The notes below the pieces were generated by a model that saw nothing but the letters and a program-made list of their open reading frames with translations, ran no database searches and was not told the origin of the DNA. The translations under genes were made by a program, and so were the position numbers. Source: Podospora bellae-mahoneyi (taxonomy: Eukaryota > Ascomycota > Sordariomycetes > Sordariales > Podosporaceae). Taken from it: 64,000 nt of DNA. The DNA is taken from the NCBI RefSeq assembly GCF_035222275.1, contig NW_026946360.1, positions 1 to 64,000 on the forward strand, in the 5' to 3' direction. Below are positions 49,812 to 60,653 of the stretch, piece after piece (position 1 is the first letter of the stretch; the number at the start of each line of letters is the position of its first letter).

Positions 49812-50618
49812 GACGAGTACTAGAGGAGGTGGTCTTTGACGCGTCAGTCAGAAAGAGTCAAAAGCGGTTAGAATCGTTGTCACTCACCTTCTTCAAAATC
49901 TCGAGGCTTAATGACCACAGTCTCGGTGGATGGTGCTATGTCGTTGTTGTGACTCAGTATCTCAAGTTGACTTGCGATCTTATCCTGCCAACTTTGAGCA
50001 TTAAATTTTGGACGAAGGAGCTGGCTGGTAGGATAGGGTTAAAGACACAGATCTGCCCGAAAGGATGGCCGAGAGTGCTTTGTAATCCAATTTTGGACGA
50101 AGGAGCTGGTTGTAGTATAGGTTAAAAGACACAGATCTGCCCGAAAAGGATGCCCGAGAGTGCTTTGTAATCCAATCTCTGAAAATGTAGCAAACAAACT
50201 ACAAAAATTTGACGCCGGAAAAAGAGATGCTCAAAAGTATCGTGTGCCTGAAGGGCTTCATCTCCACCCTCCAGCCAATGGAACAACACCACGGGAGTTG
50301 CATGCTTGGTCGATCTTGCCCCACAATTACCCGCGAAGGGTCCATTCTTGCTGACCAAGCCGCAAAACGGTTTCCCTTTTGGGCAATGGAAAGCCCGCTG
50401 GAAAGGAAACCATGCCGCTTTGGGAATGAATTTTCCGGCTGATGTAAGACGGTACGTACCGCTTGGTTGACGGCGTTGATGGTGATGATGATTTGTGATA
50501 GGGCAAAAGCACCATGAAGGGTGGGTGATTAGGGGGGTTTTCCCATGGCAGTTTAATTTCTGTGCTTTGCTAGCATGTCAAAGACCATTGGTCTCCCTAC
50601 GGCAACTTGCATAACAAC
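49812..50618. promoter_or_regulatory. Bidirectional promoter between MFS and hydrolase genes, with tandem duplication
   Basis: About 800 bp between divergent starts. It contains an 85 bp direct tandem repeat (about 50004-50088 and 50089-50171), each unit having GGACGAAGGAGCTGG, AGACACAGATCTGCCCG and GAGAGTGCTTTGTAATCC. The repeat may duplicate regulatory sites. No binding factor is claimed. Confidence 0.55.
50004..50171 (+). repeat. 85 bp tandem duplication
   Basis: Two adjacent, slightly diverged copies (small indels and a few substitutions) with a period of 85 bp inside the MFS/hydrolase intergenic region. Confidence 0.75.
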
Positions 50619-51851
50619 ATGGAATATTCCGTCTACTCGCAGGTCAACCCGCAATGGACCAAGGTATGGGAGATCCGGCTTTGCTGTTCCGTTGTGCCTC
50701 CTTCTAACGCTATGCATCTCAGTTTGTGGCGTCCCACTCCGAGCTTGGCGATCTGGATCGAGTCGGCATAGTGGAGCGCCGTCGTATCTTTGGCGAGGTC
50801 GAGGCAAAGATTCCGCCACGAAAGATACCAGAGGATGTTGCCAACAGTTCCATAACTGTCGACACGTTCAGCATTACTGCCAGAGATGGGTATGAGATAC
50901 CGGTTCGAAGTTATGTCCCAGGATCTGGCAGCGCCGAGAACAGGCCCGTCCTCATCTACCTGCATGCCGGAGGTTTCTTATTTGGCGACTTGGAGTCTGG
51001 TGATCTGAACTGCCGAACCTTGGCTGCAAGACTGAACATTAGCGTCTTGAATGTTGGGTATCGACTTGCTCCTAAGTGGCCATTTCCTCATGGGCTGAAT
51101 GACAGCTATGATGCCACCGCGTGGGTGAGCCAAACCCTCTTACTCGACGGAAAGCAACTGGAGATTGAAGTCTCTGACTCTCAGTAGGCTGCCGCCAACG
51201 CTAAGACCCGCCTCAATGCCTCCCCAACAGCAGGTTTTCTTGTCGGCGGGATCTCCTCGGGTGCCAACTTCGCCGGGGTCATCGCCTACCAGGCACGCGA
51301 TGCCGGTCTTTCACCTCCCATAACAGGACTTTGGATTTCCATCCCCGTCTGCATCTTGCCACAGGCTTACCATCTCCTCCCTCCCGAACAGAGAGAGCAG
51401 TTACTGAGTCTTGAGCAAAATGCTGAGAATCCGCTGTTGACGAAGAAGTCGCTTGCTGACATTCAGGGTGTGTCTGCCTTTTTCCTACAAGCCCGCTGTT
51501 GATGATTGGCTGACAACCAGGAAAGCCATCTACGGTTCACCCCCCGAGGATCCACGCATCTCGTTCTTGTTGAATAAAGACCACAACAACCTCCCAAAGA
51601 GAGCCTACTTCCAGATCTGCGGCCGGGATCCGCTGCGTGATGAGGCGTTTTTGTGGCAGAAGTTGCTGGAGAAGCATTCAGGGACAAGAAGCAGGGTCCA
51701 TCTCTACACCGGGATGCCGCATGGGTTCTGGAGGTTCTTGGAGATGAAAGCGAGCCAGGAGTGGTTGGATGATTTACTGGATGGGATCAGATATCTGTGT
51801 AGGCCTGATGACAAGGTTAAGGAAACAGATACGATCATAAAAGGGGTGTAA
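50619..51851 (+). CDS. Alpha/beta hydrolase (hormone-sensitive lipase / esterase family)
   Basis: Four exons (50619-50663, 50723-51124, 51188-51467, 51526-51851) give about 350 residues. Introns: 59 bp (GTATGG...CTCAG), 63 bp (GTGAGC...GTAG) and 58 bp (GTGTGT...AAAG); the last acceptor is uncertain, because a CAG five bases upstream would change the frame. The protein has the oxyanion-hole motif HAGGF (HGG type), the nucleophile elbow GGISSGAN (G-x-S-x-G), the Asp-containing GRDPLRDE and the catalytic His in MPHGFW. It starts MEYSVYSQVNPQWTKF without a signal peptide, so it is probably cytosolic. It could hydrolyse an ester, thioester or lactone of the cluster product or its intermediates. 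The NRPS lacks a thioesterase, so a release role is conceivable. Confidence 0.78.
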
Positions 51852-52273
51852 TGTAGCATGTAAGCCGTTATAGTATTAAACAAAGTATCATGTTACGTGG
51901 GAAGTAAGATGATGGACAGATGAAATGGGGTATAAGTATTAATCTGCTGGGTATTGGTGTAACGGAGGGATGGGATAGTGAGATGATGGGATAATGACGG
52001 GAGATACCTTAATCAACATGTGGAAAGCGAGCGGCGAGGAATAGCAATAAACCTTGTGTGGGAGGGCGACGTGTTGAAAGCCTGAAGGGGAAAGAGCTGC
52101 GTGAAGCTGTGGGTTAATACCTTCTACAAGAAGGAGAAATTTCGGAAGGATCAATAAGGAAGGAGGTAAGCGGGAAGAAGCGGAGCGGGGAGGATGACTT
52201 GGGAAGAACCCATCGAGAAAGGCGGGGAACGTTGCACTTCTGAGAGAATTCTTTTGGGTAGATCTGCCTAATT
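51852..52273. terminator. Convergent 3' region of hydrolase and NRPS
   Basis: About 420 bp between convergent stops; must contain both transcript ends. Nothing else recognised. Confidence 0.35.
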
Positions 52274-55200
52274 CTATGCTACTAGAGCCTTCACTCTACC
52301 CCAAAAATCCTCAGCTACTTTCGTCATACCATCCTTGTCGAACAACAGCTCATCGAACTCGAATGATGGCTTGAAGGTATCATCATCAGTAATGTGCATG
52401 ACCCTCACCAACACATCAAACTAATCCGCCATTTGTGTTAGCAAATCACGCGCAGGAAAAAGTCAGAACAGTGACCTAGTACTCACATGCCAAGGATCCC
52501 TCGACTTTCTCAGATCGTCATCTACTCTCAGGCTCGACGTTTCGACAGCTGTCGGTCTTCTCTGGAAGTTCACCGCCGTATTGAACAGCTTCTTCGCACC
52601 CAGCTCAGTCTCAATAACCTCTCTCACGTTGCTTGAAGTATGAGAACTATCTTCGTCCCGCTGGGACTGCATTCGCTGGGCTAGCCTCGCCAACTGCTCT
52701 GGATCCCCGTCACTTAACACGTGGTCGATGTGATATGGGAGGACGTTGATAAGCGGGCCAACAATATCAAATACTCCAGGCACATCTTCATCACGCCCAG
52801 AAACGACATACTCAAATGCCACACTACTCGAGTTCGTGTAGGCGCTCAGAGTCTGTGCCCAGGCGGCGTCGAAGATGCTGGCAGGTGTAATGGAGTGTTG
52901 GAAGCTGAATGGCTTGAGAGAGGAGGCTTGGATCTCGGGGAGGTAGATGATGGTCTTCTCGGTGCTGTGCAGGGATGGATGTGCTTGTGGATACCCGACC
53001 GGGGGAGGCAACAGAGACGGTTTCTGATCACGGAGTACCAAGGCCCAGTGTTCATTGTCCGCGCTAACACGATCTGGGTGATGAGCAGCGACAAAGGCGC
53101 CATAGGGTGGAGGCTCATCCGAAACAAGGACGCCCTCTCCATTCTCCTCATATGCGGACAGGAAAGCTTCCTTGATAAGCTTGAGTGACCACCCGTCTAT
53201 GACCAGGTGATCAAGCTCGATGTGAACAAAGAATCTCTCGCCATGTTGGATGAAGTGGGCTCGATGAGGCAGGAAGCAGTCATCTACTAGTGGTGTTTGG
53301 GTGCTGATGAAAGTGGGCTCGGGCTCTTCGGCGGATGCCGAGGATATCGCTATCTCCGGTTCTGCTTTCTTCAATACTGCCTGGACCGGTGGAAGATTGC
53401 CACTTGGGTCTTCGAGGAATATGCTGCGCAAGATGGTATGCTTCTGAACCACACGTTTCCATGCTTGGGCAAGTCTCTCAAGTGCCACAGGCTGATTGGC
53501 AAGTGAGAAGACTTCCATGCGCCACGACAGTAGGAAAACGGCTGGGTTGAACTTTCTGGCCTTCAGGATCTCTCTCTGGAAGGGCGCGAAAGGATATACA
53601 TGTTCGATTGTCACTGACGGCTTGTCTTGCAGTCGCGAATGGAGGATGTGGCGGTAGATGGCAGGCAGCGACTCATCATCTCCGACCCATTGGCGAAGCT
53701 GGGTGGGCTCTGGTGGCGATATTGGGATCGAGGCTTTATTGCTTTCTTCCACAAGCTCAACAAGATGTCCCAACGTCTTTGTGCTGATGATACTGCGGAC
53801 TGTGGCCGACAATCCCCATTTCTTCTTGGCTTGCGATGCAATTTGTATGGCAGCAATCGAATCTCCTCCAATCGCAATGAAAGACGTCCCGAGCTCAATA
53901 TGCTCTTCTGGTACATGCAACACTTCACTCCAAAGTTGACGCAAACTCTCCGCCAACGACCCGGGAACAATAGTGCCTTGCCCCGCCTCGGCGTCGGGAT
54001 CTTCGACGAGTTCCCGATGAAGGCCATAGTCCATATTCTGGACCCAGGTCTTGATCGACTTTCGGTCTATTTTCCCTGAAATGAGCAGAGGCATTTGCTC
54101 CAGCGCCACCCAAATGGTGGGAATCATGTAATCGGGAAGCGACCGAGATAGGCGGACCTTCAGCCTCTCCAGAAGAGGTCGTTCCTCCTTTGACACGACG
54201 ATATCGATATGATTATGGTTCTTCAAGTTTGACTTGGCCGAGCAGACAATAGCGACGATGTTTCGAGCACAAGGTCCCGCGGTTGGAAGAGCAGCAAGAG
54301 CGGCGGTGATCATACCTGTCGCCATAAGCTGATTCTCAATCTCACCCAGCTCGATGCGAAATCCTCTCAACTTGACCTGCGTATCGCGTCGGCCAACAAT
54401 CTGAAAGGTACCATCAGGGTTGTACCGAGCGAGGTCACCCGACCTGTACAGCATGTCATATCCTGAACCTAGCTCTTTGAGCCAGCTTGGAGCTGGTACC
54501 CAGGCAGCATCAGTGAGGGCTTTGTCGCCAAAATACCCTCCGCCAAGAAGTCCTCCGGAAATCACGATCTCACCCACGCATCCGATCGCGCTCAGTTGGT
54601 GGTAGTCCTCAGGATTGACAATCCACATACTGGCTCCGATGGCCTTGCCGATATTTCCGGGGTGTGCATCTGTTGATACCCTCAGATTCCCCGAACACCA
54701 CACGGCTGTCTCAGAGGGACCATAGGCACATGTCAGATCAACTGAGTCGGCCCATCGGGTGACGGTCTCCTTTGTAATGGGTTCGCCGGCGAGAACAATT
54801 GTTCTGATAGTTGGCACGTCCATGGGGTGAAGGAGGTTTGCAACCGTGGGGACAACAAGCATCGTGTTGGCATTCAACGCTGTGATGGCCCCGGCTAGGT
54901 TGTTCAGTCTGTCTTCTTCGGATGGCACACAGATACAACCGCCATGGGCAAGGGTGGTGAAGAACTCGCCAATGGAAAGATCAAACGTGTGAGCTCCAAA
55001 CTGGAGCGTTCTCCAATGCGGACCGGCTGCAAATTCCCGGCCATGATGTACAATCGAAGTGCAAATTGCGGAGTGAGGCATGAGAAGGCCTTTCGGTTTG
55101 CCTGTGCTACCAGAGGTGAAGAGGAGGTAGGCGATACTGGACGGTACCGAGTTAAACGGTGGGATGGCATCAGCCCTGGGCGCCGGAGGGGGACCATTCA

Positions 55201-57401
55201 AGGTGATGACATAGCGACACAGTCCATCGAGGACCCTTGCGCCGACATCGGAAGCGAGAGCTACCTCAATGCCAACCCTCTCGACCGATTCTTCGATGCG
55301 GCTTCGAGGATGCGCAGGATCGATTGGGACATAGATGCCACCTGCCTTGAAGACTGCCAAGATGGCCACCACTGTCCAGATAGATTTGTCGAAGCACACG
55401 CCCACAAAAGTACCCGTGCTCACACCAGCATCCACCAGCTGTGTCGCCAACGAGGAGGAATGCTCGTCCACCTCGAGGTACGTTAGGGAGCCCTCTAATG
55501 AACAGACCGCCACTGTGTTGGGCTGCCTCTTGACCTGCTGCTGGAAGAGATGGTGTATCGTTGTCTCCTCTACCGGGGGTGTAAATGCATTCCACCGCCG
55601 AATTTGGCGCAGGTCGTGATCACTAAAAGGAGATATAGATGCCAACTTGGCATCTTTGGTGGATCTGCCCAGCTGTTTCAGAACAACCTCAAAATGGTGT
55701 ACCATGTTTTCGGCTTGTTGAATCGGAACCAATCTTTCATCATGTTGAACTGCCAGCTTCACATTGTTTCCAGCTGACAATGTCAGAGTGATGACAAGCG
55801 GGTATGGGTGATGCTCTTTTTTGCCAAGCGCATCGATATACTTGAGACCCAGCGTTTGTGTCGCAGCCCCAATCGCATCGTCGAAACTCATTGGATGAAC
55901 AACGAACAACGTCTGAAAGTTAACGGCCGTCGTCTCAGTGCCGGCTAAATGCTTTCGTATTCTGGAGATGCCTGCATGCTCAAATGGTATCATCTCAGCG
56001 GCCTGAACTCTCACCCGCGACAGGAAAGAGGCGACTGGTTCCTGGGGATCGACATGCAACGCAATCGGAACGAGGTTGATGGTAGGGCCAGTCATCTTGG
56101 AGACTCCTGGGACTGTAGCTGTTCGACCGTTGTTGACGGCTCCAAAGCCCACATCTTCGGTGCCGGTATAGTGTGAAAGGAGAATTGCCCAGGCTGCTCG
56201 GAGCATCAGAGCTTTTGTAGCGCCATGCAGTGGGCTAAAGTCCAACACGAACGTCCGCTCAAACAGTGATGCCGGGTCAGCATGGAAGTGGGGATCCTGC
56301 GGGATAGGCGGGTAAGGTGTTGGATTGAGACCAGACAACGATCTCTTCCAGAAGCTCTGCTCTGACGAGAGGTCCGGGGTGACAGTTGAGGAACGGACGA
56401 AAGCCTCAAATGGTTGGCGTTCCACGGTGGGTTCACTGCGAAACCGTCTGGAAACGTCGTCGAGGACTTCGGGAATAGAGGCTCCATCGCAAAGAGCATG
56501 ATGCACCGTCCACACGAAATGTCGTTGAATATCCCCATCAGGATCTTTGTCCTCCACGACGGTGTAGCGAAAGAACGGGTCGCCTGGGAGCATGGGGCTA
56601 GCAGCGTCTCTTTCCAGAAACCACTTCAGGTCAACATCGACGCTATCCCATTGTCCCAGGTCGTTGCTCAACACAACTTGAAGATTGCCAGTCCCGTCCT
56701 CAAGTTGGCAGATCCTGGTTCGCAGGACTGGGTTTGCTTGAATGGTATCTTCCCAAGCCTGCCGGAAATGGTTGGGAGCAACATGGTTGTCGAGCTTGAA
56801 CACGAACTGCCTCATGTACAGCGTCTTCCTATCGTCAAACTCTGCCAAGAGGGACTCCTGCATAGGAGTGCATGGGTACACCTTCTCGATGTCCTGAGCG
56901 GCAACGTTGCACTTTTTGGCCAAGATCTCCCTATCCTTGAGGGTGATATGGTCGCCCAAGGGTGACGGCACACCTGAAGCAGCCTCGAGGCCTTCTTCAG
57001 TTTGTTCAACAGTCGAATTCACCACACGGGCCACCTCTGCCATGTCAGCCAGCGCGGCATTCAGGAATATCTGTTCCATGGTGAGGTGTATGCCTTGGCG
57101 TCTTGCAGCTGTGATTAACCTTTGTGCCAAGACAGAGTCGCCCCCGACCTCGAAGAAAATATCGTCATCACCAAACATGGATGGGTCATCCCGAAGCACC
57201 TCGGCCCATATCTCACGCAGTCTTTCCTTCACTGGATCTATTTCCACGATCCATTCTCGATGCCCGACTCTCTTCTCGAACTAAAACGAGACCATGACAC
57301 CAATTAGCAGTGATTCAAAGTCATCGATTCAAGTAGCATACCTGGCCGATCTGATGTTGAGGATGGTTCCCCTGATCTCCGGGAATGGGTGACTCCAGCA
57401 T
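52274..57401 (-). CDS. Nonribosomal peptide synthetase, T-C-A-T-C, single adenylation module
   Basis: Three exons, complement(52274-52420, 52487-57280, 57342-57401), 1666 residues. The 5' intron (61 bp, GTATGC...TTTTAG) joins HQIGQ-FEKRVG; the 3' intron (66 bp, GTGAGT, branch CTAAC, acceptor TTAG) joins DPWH-FDVLVRV and completes the last domain. An in-frame ATG at 57428 is an alternative start. Domains: carrier 1 (about 35-105, GGDSV, Ser 69); condensation 1 (about 140-560, HHALCDGAS); adenylation (about 590-1090: FTSGSTGKPKG, AYGPSET, YRSGDLARY, GKIDRKSIK); carrier 2 (IGGDSIAA); terminal condensation (to 1660, DHLVIDGWS). No thioesterase or reductase. By-eye alignment to GrsA gives the pocket residues D-L-G-V-V-A-A-V-W-K, which I cannot assign. 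A leading carrier domain without its own adenylation domain implies loading in trans, most simply by the ligase at 60654. Confidence 0.9.
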
Positions 57402-57976
57402 CTTGGAGGCTATCGCAACGGTGTGCATAAGGAAGGCTGCAAGAACATAGAGGTTGTTGGCTGCGGCACATACACATGTACGTTCCTCCAATCCTCACCT
57501 ATGTTAAACACGCTGAAATACTCTCCTCCCAAAGCCAAATTTGCGACTCATTACGCGTTACAGGCCGTGTCTCCGTCGGAGACTCTTCCCGGTGAGTCAA
57601 TGAAGGTCGGGGTGGGATTTCCTGATGAAGAAAAGAAATACCGGAAGGATGAGGCCAGAGTATTCTTCTCCCCCCCCCCGAACCGGGCATGATACGGTAG
57701 TCAATCCGGCTGAAGCAAACCGAGCTCCGTATTACGGTCGTCCCGGATGTAATGCTGCATGTGTGTGGCGCTGTCAATGTCCAGATGCACAATGGGCTGA
57801 CTCAGGCGTGGCGAACTTCGGAAACCCTGTTTCCAAATCGGGAGGAAAGAGGTATGGTTCTTTTGAAGAGATGCATATCTCGTTTATAAGTTACCTGGTA
57901 ATTGACGGGTACCTGTGTATGGAGCAGTTCAGAGTCGCATCAACTGTCGTCCATTTTATCCATCTAGCTGAGCACG
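57402..57976. promoter_or_regulatory. Bidirectional promoter between NRPS and isopropylmalate synthase genes
   Basis: About 575 bp between divergent start codons, so the two genes probably share control. A run of nine C residues lies near 57670. No AflR-type site (TCG-N5-CGA) was found by eye. Confidence 0.5.
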
Positions 57977-60008
57977 ATGTAAGCATTGTAATTCGAGATT
58001 GAAGATATACCGTGACTAACAACGTGGTATTAATAATCAGGGTCACCAACAACACAGTGAAGAAGTACACCCCATTCCCAGCTTTGCATTTCCCAGAGCG
58101 GAAATGGCCCCAGAAAACGTTGACAAAGCCGCCGCGGTGGCTGTCAACCGACCTGAGAGATGGGAATCAGGCCTTGGTACAGGTAAGCTCAAGGCTGTCA
58201 ATAATCTCCAAGCGTCAGATGCTAACTCTTCTTCCAGCCTATGGATGGTGACGCCAAGCTTCGCTTCTTCCAGCATCTGGTCAAGTTTGGCTACAAGGAA
58301 ATCGAAGTCTCGTACCCATCAGCCAGCCAGACCGAATTCGATTTCACCAGGCGGCTCATCACCACCGGTGTAATCCCAGATGATGTCTGGATCCAAGTAA
58401 TGGCTCCCTGCCGCGAGGAGCTGATCAGAACCACCATTGAGGCAGCAAGAGGCGCCAAGAAAGTGATCGTGCACATTCACCTTTCTACATCTGAAGTCTT
58501 CCGGGAGGTGGTCTTCAACATGACCGAACAAGAGACCATCGAGCTGGCCGTCCGATGTGCACGGTTGATTCGCAATCTCACCAAAGATTCAGCCGATCCG
58601 GAAATGCGGCAGACTGAGTGGACGCTGGAATTCACCCCCGAGAACTTTCAAGATACCTCCCTGGAATTTGCCCTGGAGATCTGTGAGGCAGTGAAGGCAG
58701 CCTGGGAACCGACAGAAGAGAACAAGATTATCTTCAACGTGGCAGCGACAGTCGAAGTAGCAATGCCCAATGTGTTTGCAGACCAAATCGAGTACTTCTG
58801 CACCCACATATCCGATCGGGAAAAGGTCAGCGTATCGCTGCATAATCACAATGATCGTGGCTGCGCTGTGGCCGCTACAGAAATGGGTCAGCTTGCCGGT
58901 GCGGATCGGGTGGAAGGCTGTCTATTTTCCAACGGAGAACGGACAGGCAATGTCGATTTGGTGACTCTCGCGCTGAACCTCTACACTCAGGGGGTGGACC
59001 CGGGCATTGACTTTGGCAACCTCAACGAAGTGGTCGACATGGTCGAAGAGCTCACCAAAATTCCGGTCCACTTTCGGGCACCATACGCTGGCAAATACAC
59101 GTTCTGCACATTTACTGGCACCCACCAAGACGCCATACGCAAGGGCTACAAGTCCAGAGCCCGTTTGGAGGAGAGGTCGGGACCCTCAGCAAAATGGCAA
59201 ATGCCATATCTTCCCATGGATCCTGCGGACTTGGGGAGGAAGCATGAAGCTATCATTCGCCTCAACTCTCAGAGTGGCAAAGGTGGTATTGGCTGGTTCG
59301 TGAATGAGGTCTTCGAGGTCGATATGCCAAGAGGCCTCGAGGTCGCCTTTACGAGGGTGGTCAAGAGCTACTCTGAAGAGAAGGGTGTTGAAATCACACA
59401 TGATATCATTGAGGAACTTTTCAGGTCTCAGTACATGCTCCCAAAGCCAGAGAGTGTGCAGCTTCTGAGCTGCAATCTGAGAACCGGGAAGACTTGCAGT
59501 GCAAGATCCAACGGCGTAAACGGTGTCAACGGGATGAACGGCCACGCCGTCAGTGGCGCGAATGGCGTCAACGATCACCCCAACGGTCACGCCAACGGCA
59601 AACCAAAGCCCAACGGAAAGCCTGCTGTACATGAACATACCAAAACGGTACACCTGCAGGCCAATATTGCTATCCAAGGAGTCAGACAAACCATTTCTGG
59701 CTCAGGAGATGACATTTTAACAAGCCTGGTGGACGCTGTACGCGGTCTCGGCTTCTGCTTTGACGTGCTCGACTACAAAACGGAGTGGCAGCATCATGAA
59801 GGAGCGGGGGAGAATGACGAGTCGACACGGAGAAGCGCCGGCTTCGTCAAGCTGGTGTCAGGGGACAAAACCGCTTGGGGAGTGGGTATTCAGGAAGATT
59901 CAATCCTGGCATCATTACATGCAGTAAGTCATGCAGCAAACTCCAACAGCGAAAATACGATCGCTAACAGAAATCAAGATTTTGAGCGCAGCCGCAAAGC
60001 TGGAGTAG
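57977..60008 (+). CDS. 2-isopropylmalate synthase homologue in the NRPS cluster
   Basis: Four exons (57977-57978, 58041-58182, 58238-59923, 59979-60008) give 619 residues. No ATG precedes KKYTPF in exon 2, but splicing a 62 bp intron (GTAAGC, branch CTAAC, acceptor TCAG) joins AT to G and makes the start codon MVTNNTVKKYTPF. The last intron (55 bp) restores the normal end SLHAILSAAAKLE. Catalytic signatures are present: STDLRDGNQAL (metal-binding RDG region), SLHNHNDRGCAVAATEMG, and VEGCLFSNGERTGNVDL. A C-terminal regulatory-like domain is kept (ANIAIQGVRQTISG...KTAWGVGIQED). An Asn/Gly-rich linker (about residues 410-455, repeats of NGVNG and NGHANGKP) separates the two. The family condenses acetyl-CoA with 2-oxo acids. 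In clusters, homologues homologate side chains (as for homotyrosine) or act as a resistant copy; which applies is unknown. There is no obvious mitochondrial presequence. Confidence 0.85.
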
Positions 60009-60653
60009 GGTAACAGGAGACTTCCTGGCCTCAAGGCTGTGGTGCTGTTACGCACTGTGTTGAAAGTGGAGTAAGGAGTCTTGGCGTTGTTTTCTGGCGG
60101 CCCCATTTCAAGGGCTCAGGGGCAAGTAAATAAAAGCTAAAAGTCCGGAATACCTGGACTCAATCAATAACCAATTCTTGTTCCCAACGTACAAAAATAT
60201 TTTTGAGCTGCGTTGCCTTGATGTGGTGAAATTGCCTTTGGCTGTGCCAATCCATTTTGCGCACATGTTTACGTCATTGACGATTTTTGTTGCCAACGCC
60301 GTTTCTTGGGCTTCCACATCCACGTTTGGTGATCATGCCATCTGGGCATGTTACGGTGTTATGTTCTAGGTTCCTAAAGAGGTAACACAAAAGCCGTGAT
60401 GGATTTGCCCCCTGCAAATAACCCTTGCTCCCCGCCCTATTGTTCGGTCAGCTTACGTGCCTAAGCGATGGGACCGATCGAAGGGCGGACACGCTGACAG
60501 AGATGGTAAGAAAATGCCGGCTACAGTGCAGCATAGCTTTCGCCATCACAGAGATGCTATGCGGAACGGACGGCTACGCAGGCCTCATATGAATGGAGGT
60601 ATGTTGACGATGACGAAGCCTCGCCTTTCTGTTCCACGGCAACGCGCATAATT
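60009..60653. promoter_or_regulatory. Intergenic upstream of the acyl ligase gene
   Basis: About 645 bp between tandem genes. No gene recognised in it; it includes the end of the synthase transcript and the ligase promoter. Confidence 0.35.

Noticed and set aside
54944-55486. 180-codon plus-strand frame inside the NRPS gene
   Set aside because: Antisense shadow of the adenylation domain, which has clear motifs on the minus strand.
57402-57976. AflR-type binding palindrome (TCG-N5-CGA) in the NRPS/synthase promoter
   Set aside because: Scanned by eye and not found; the regulator's true site is unknown.
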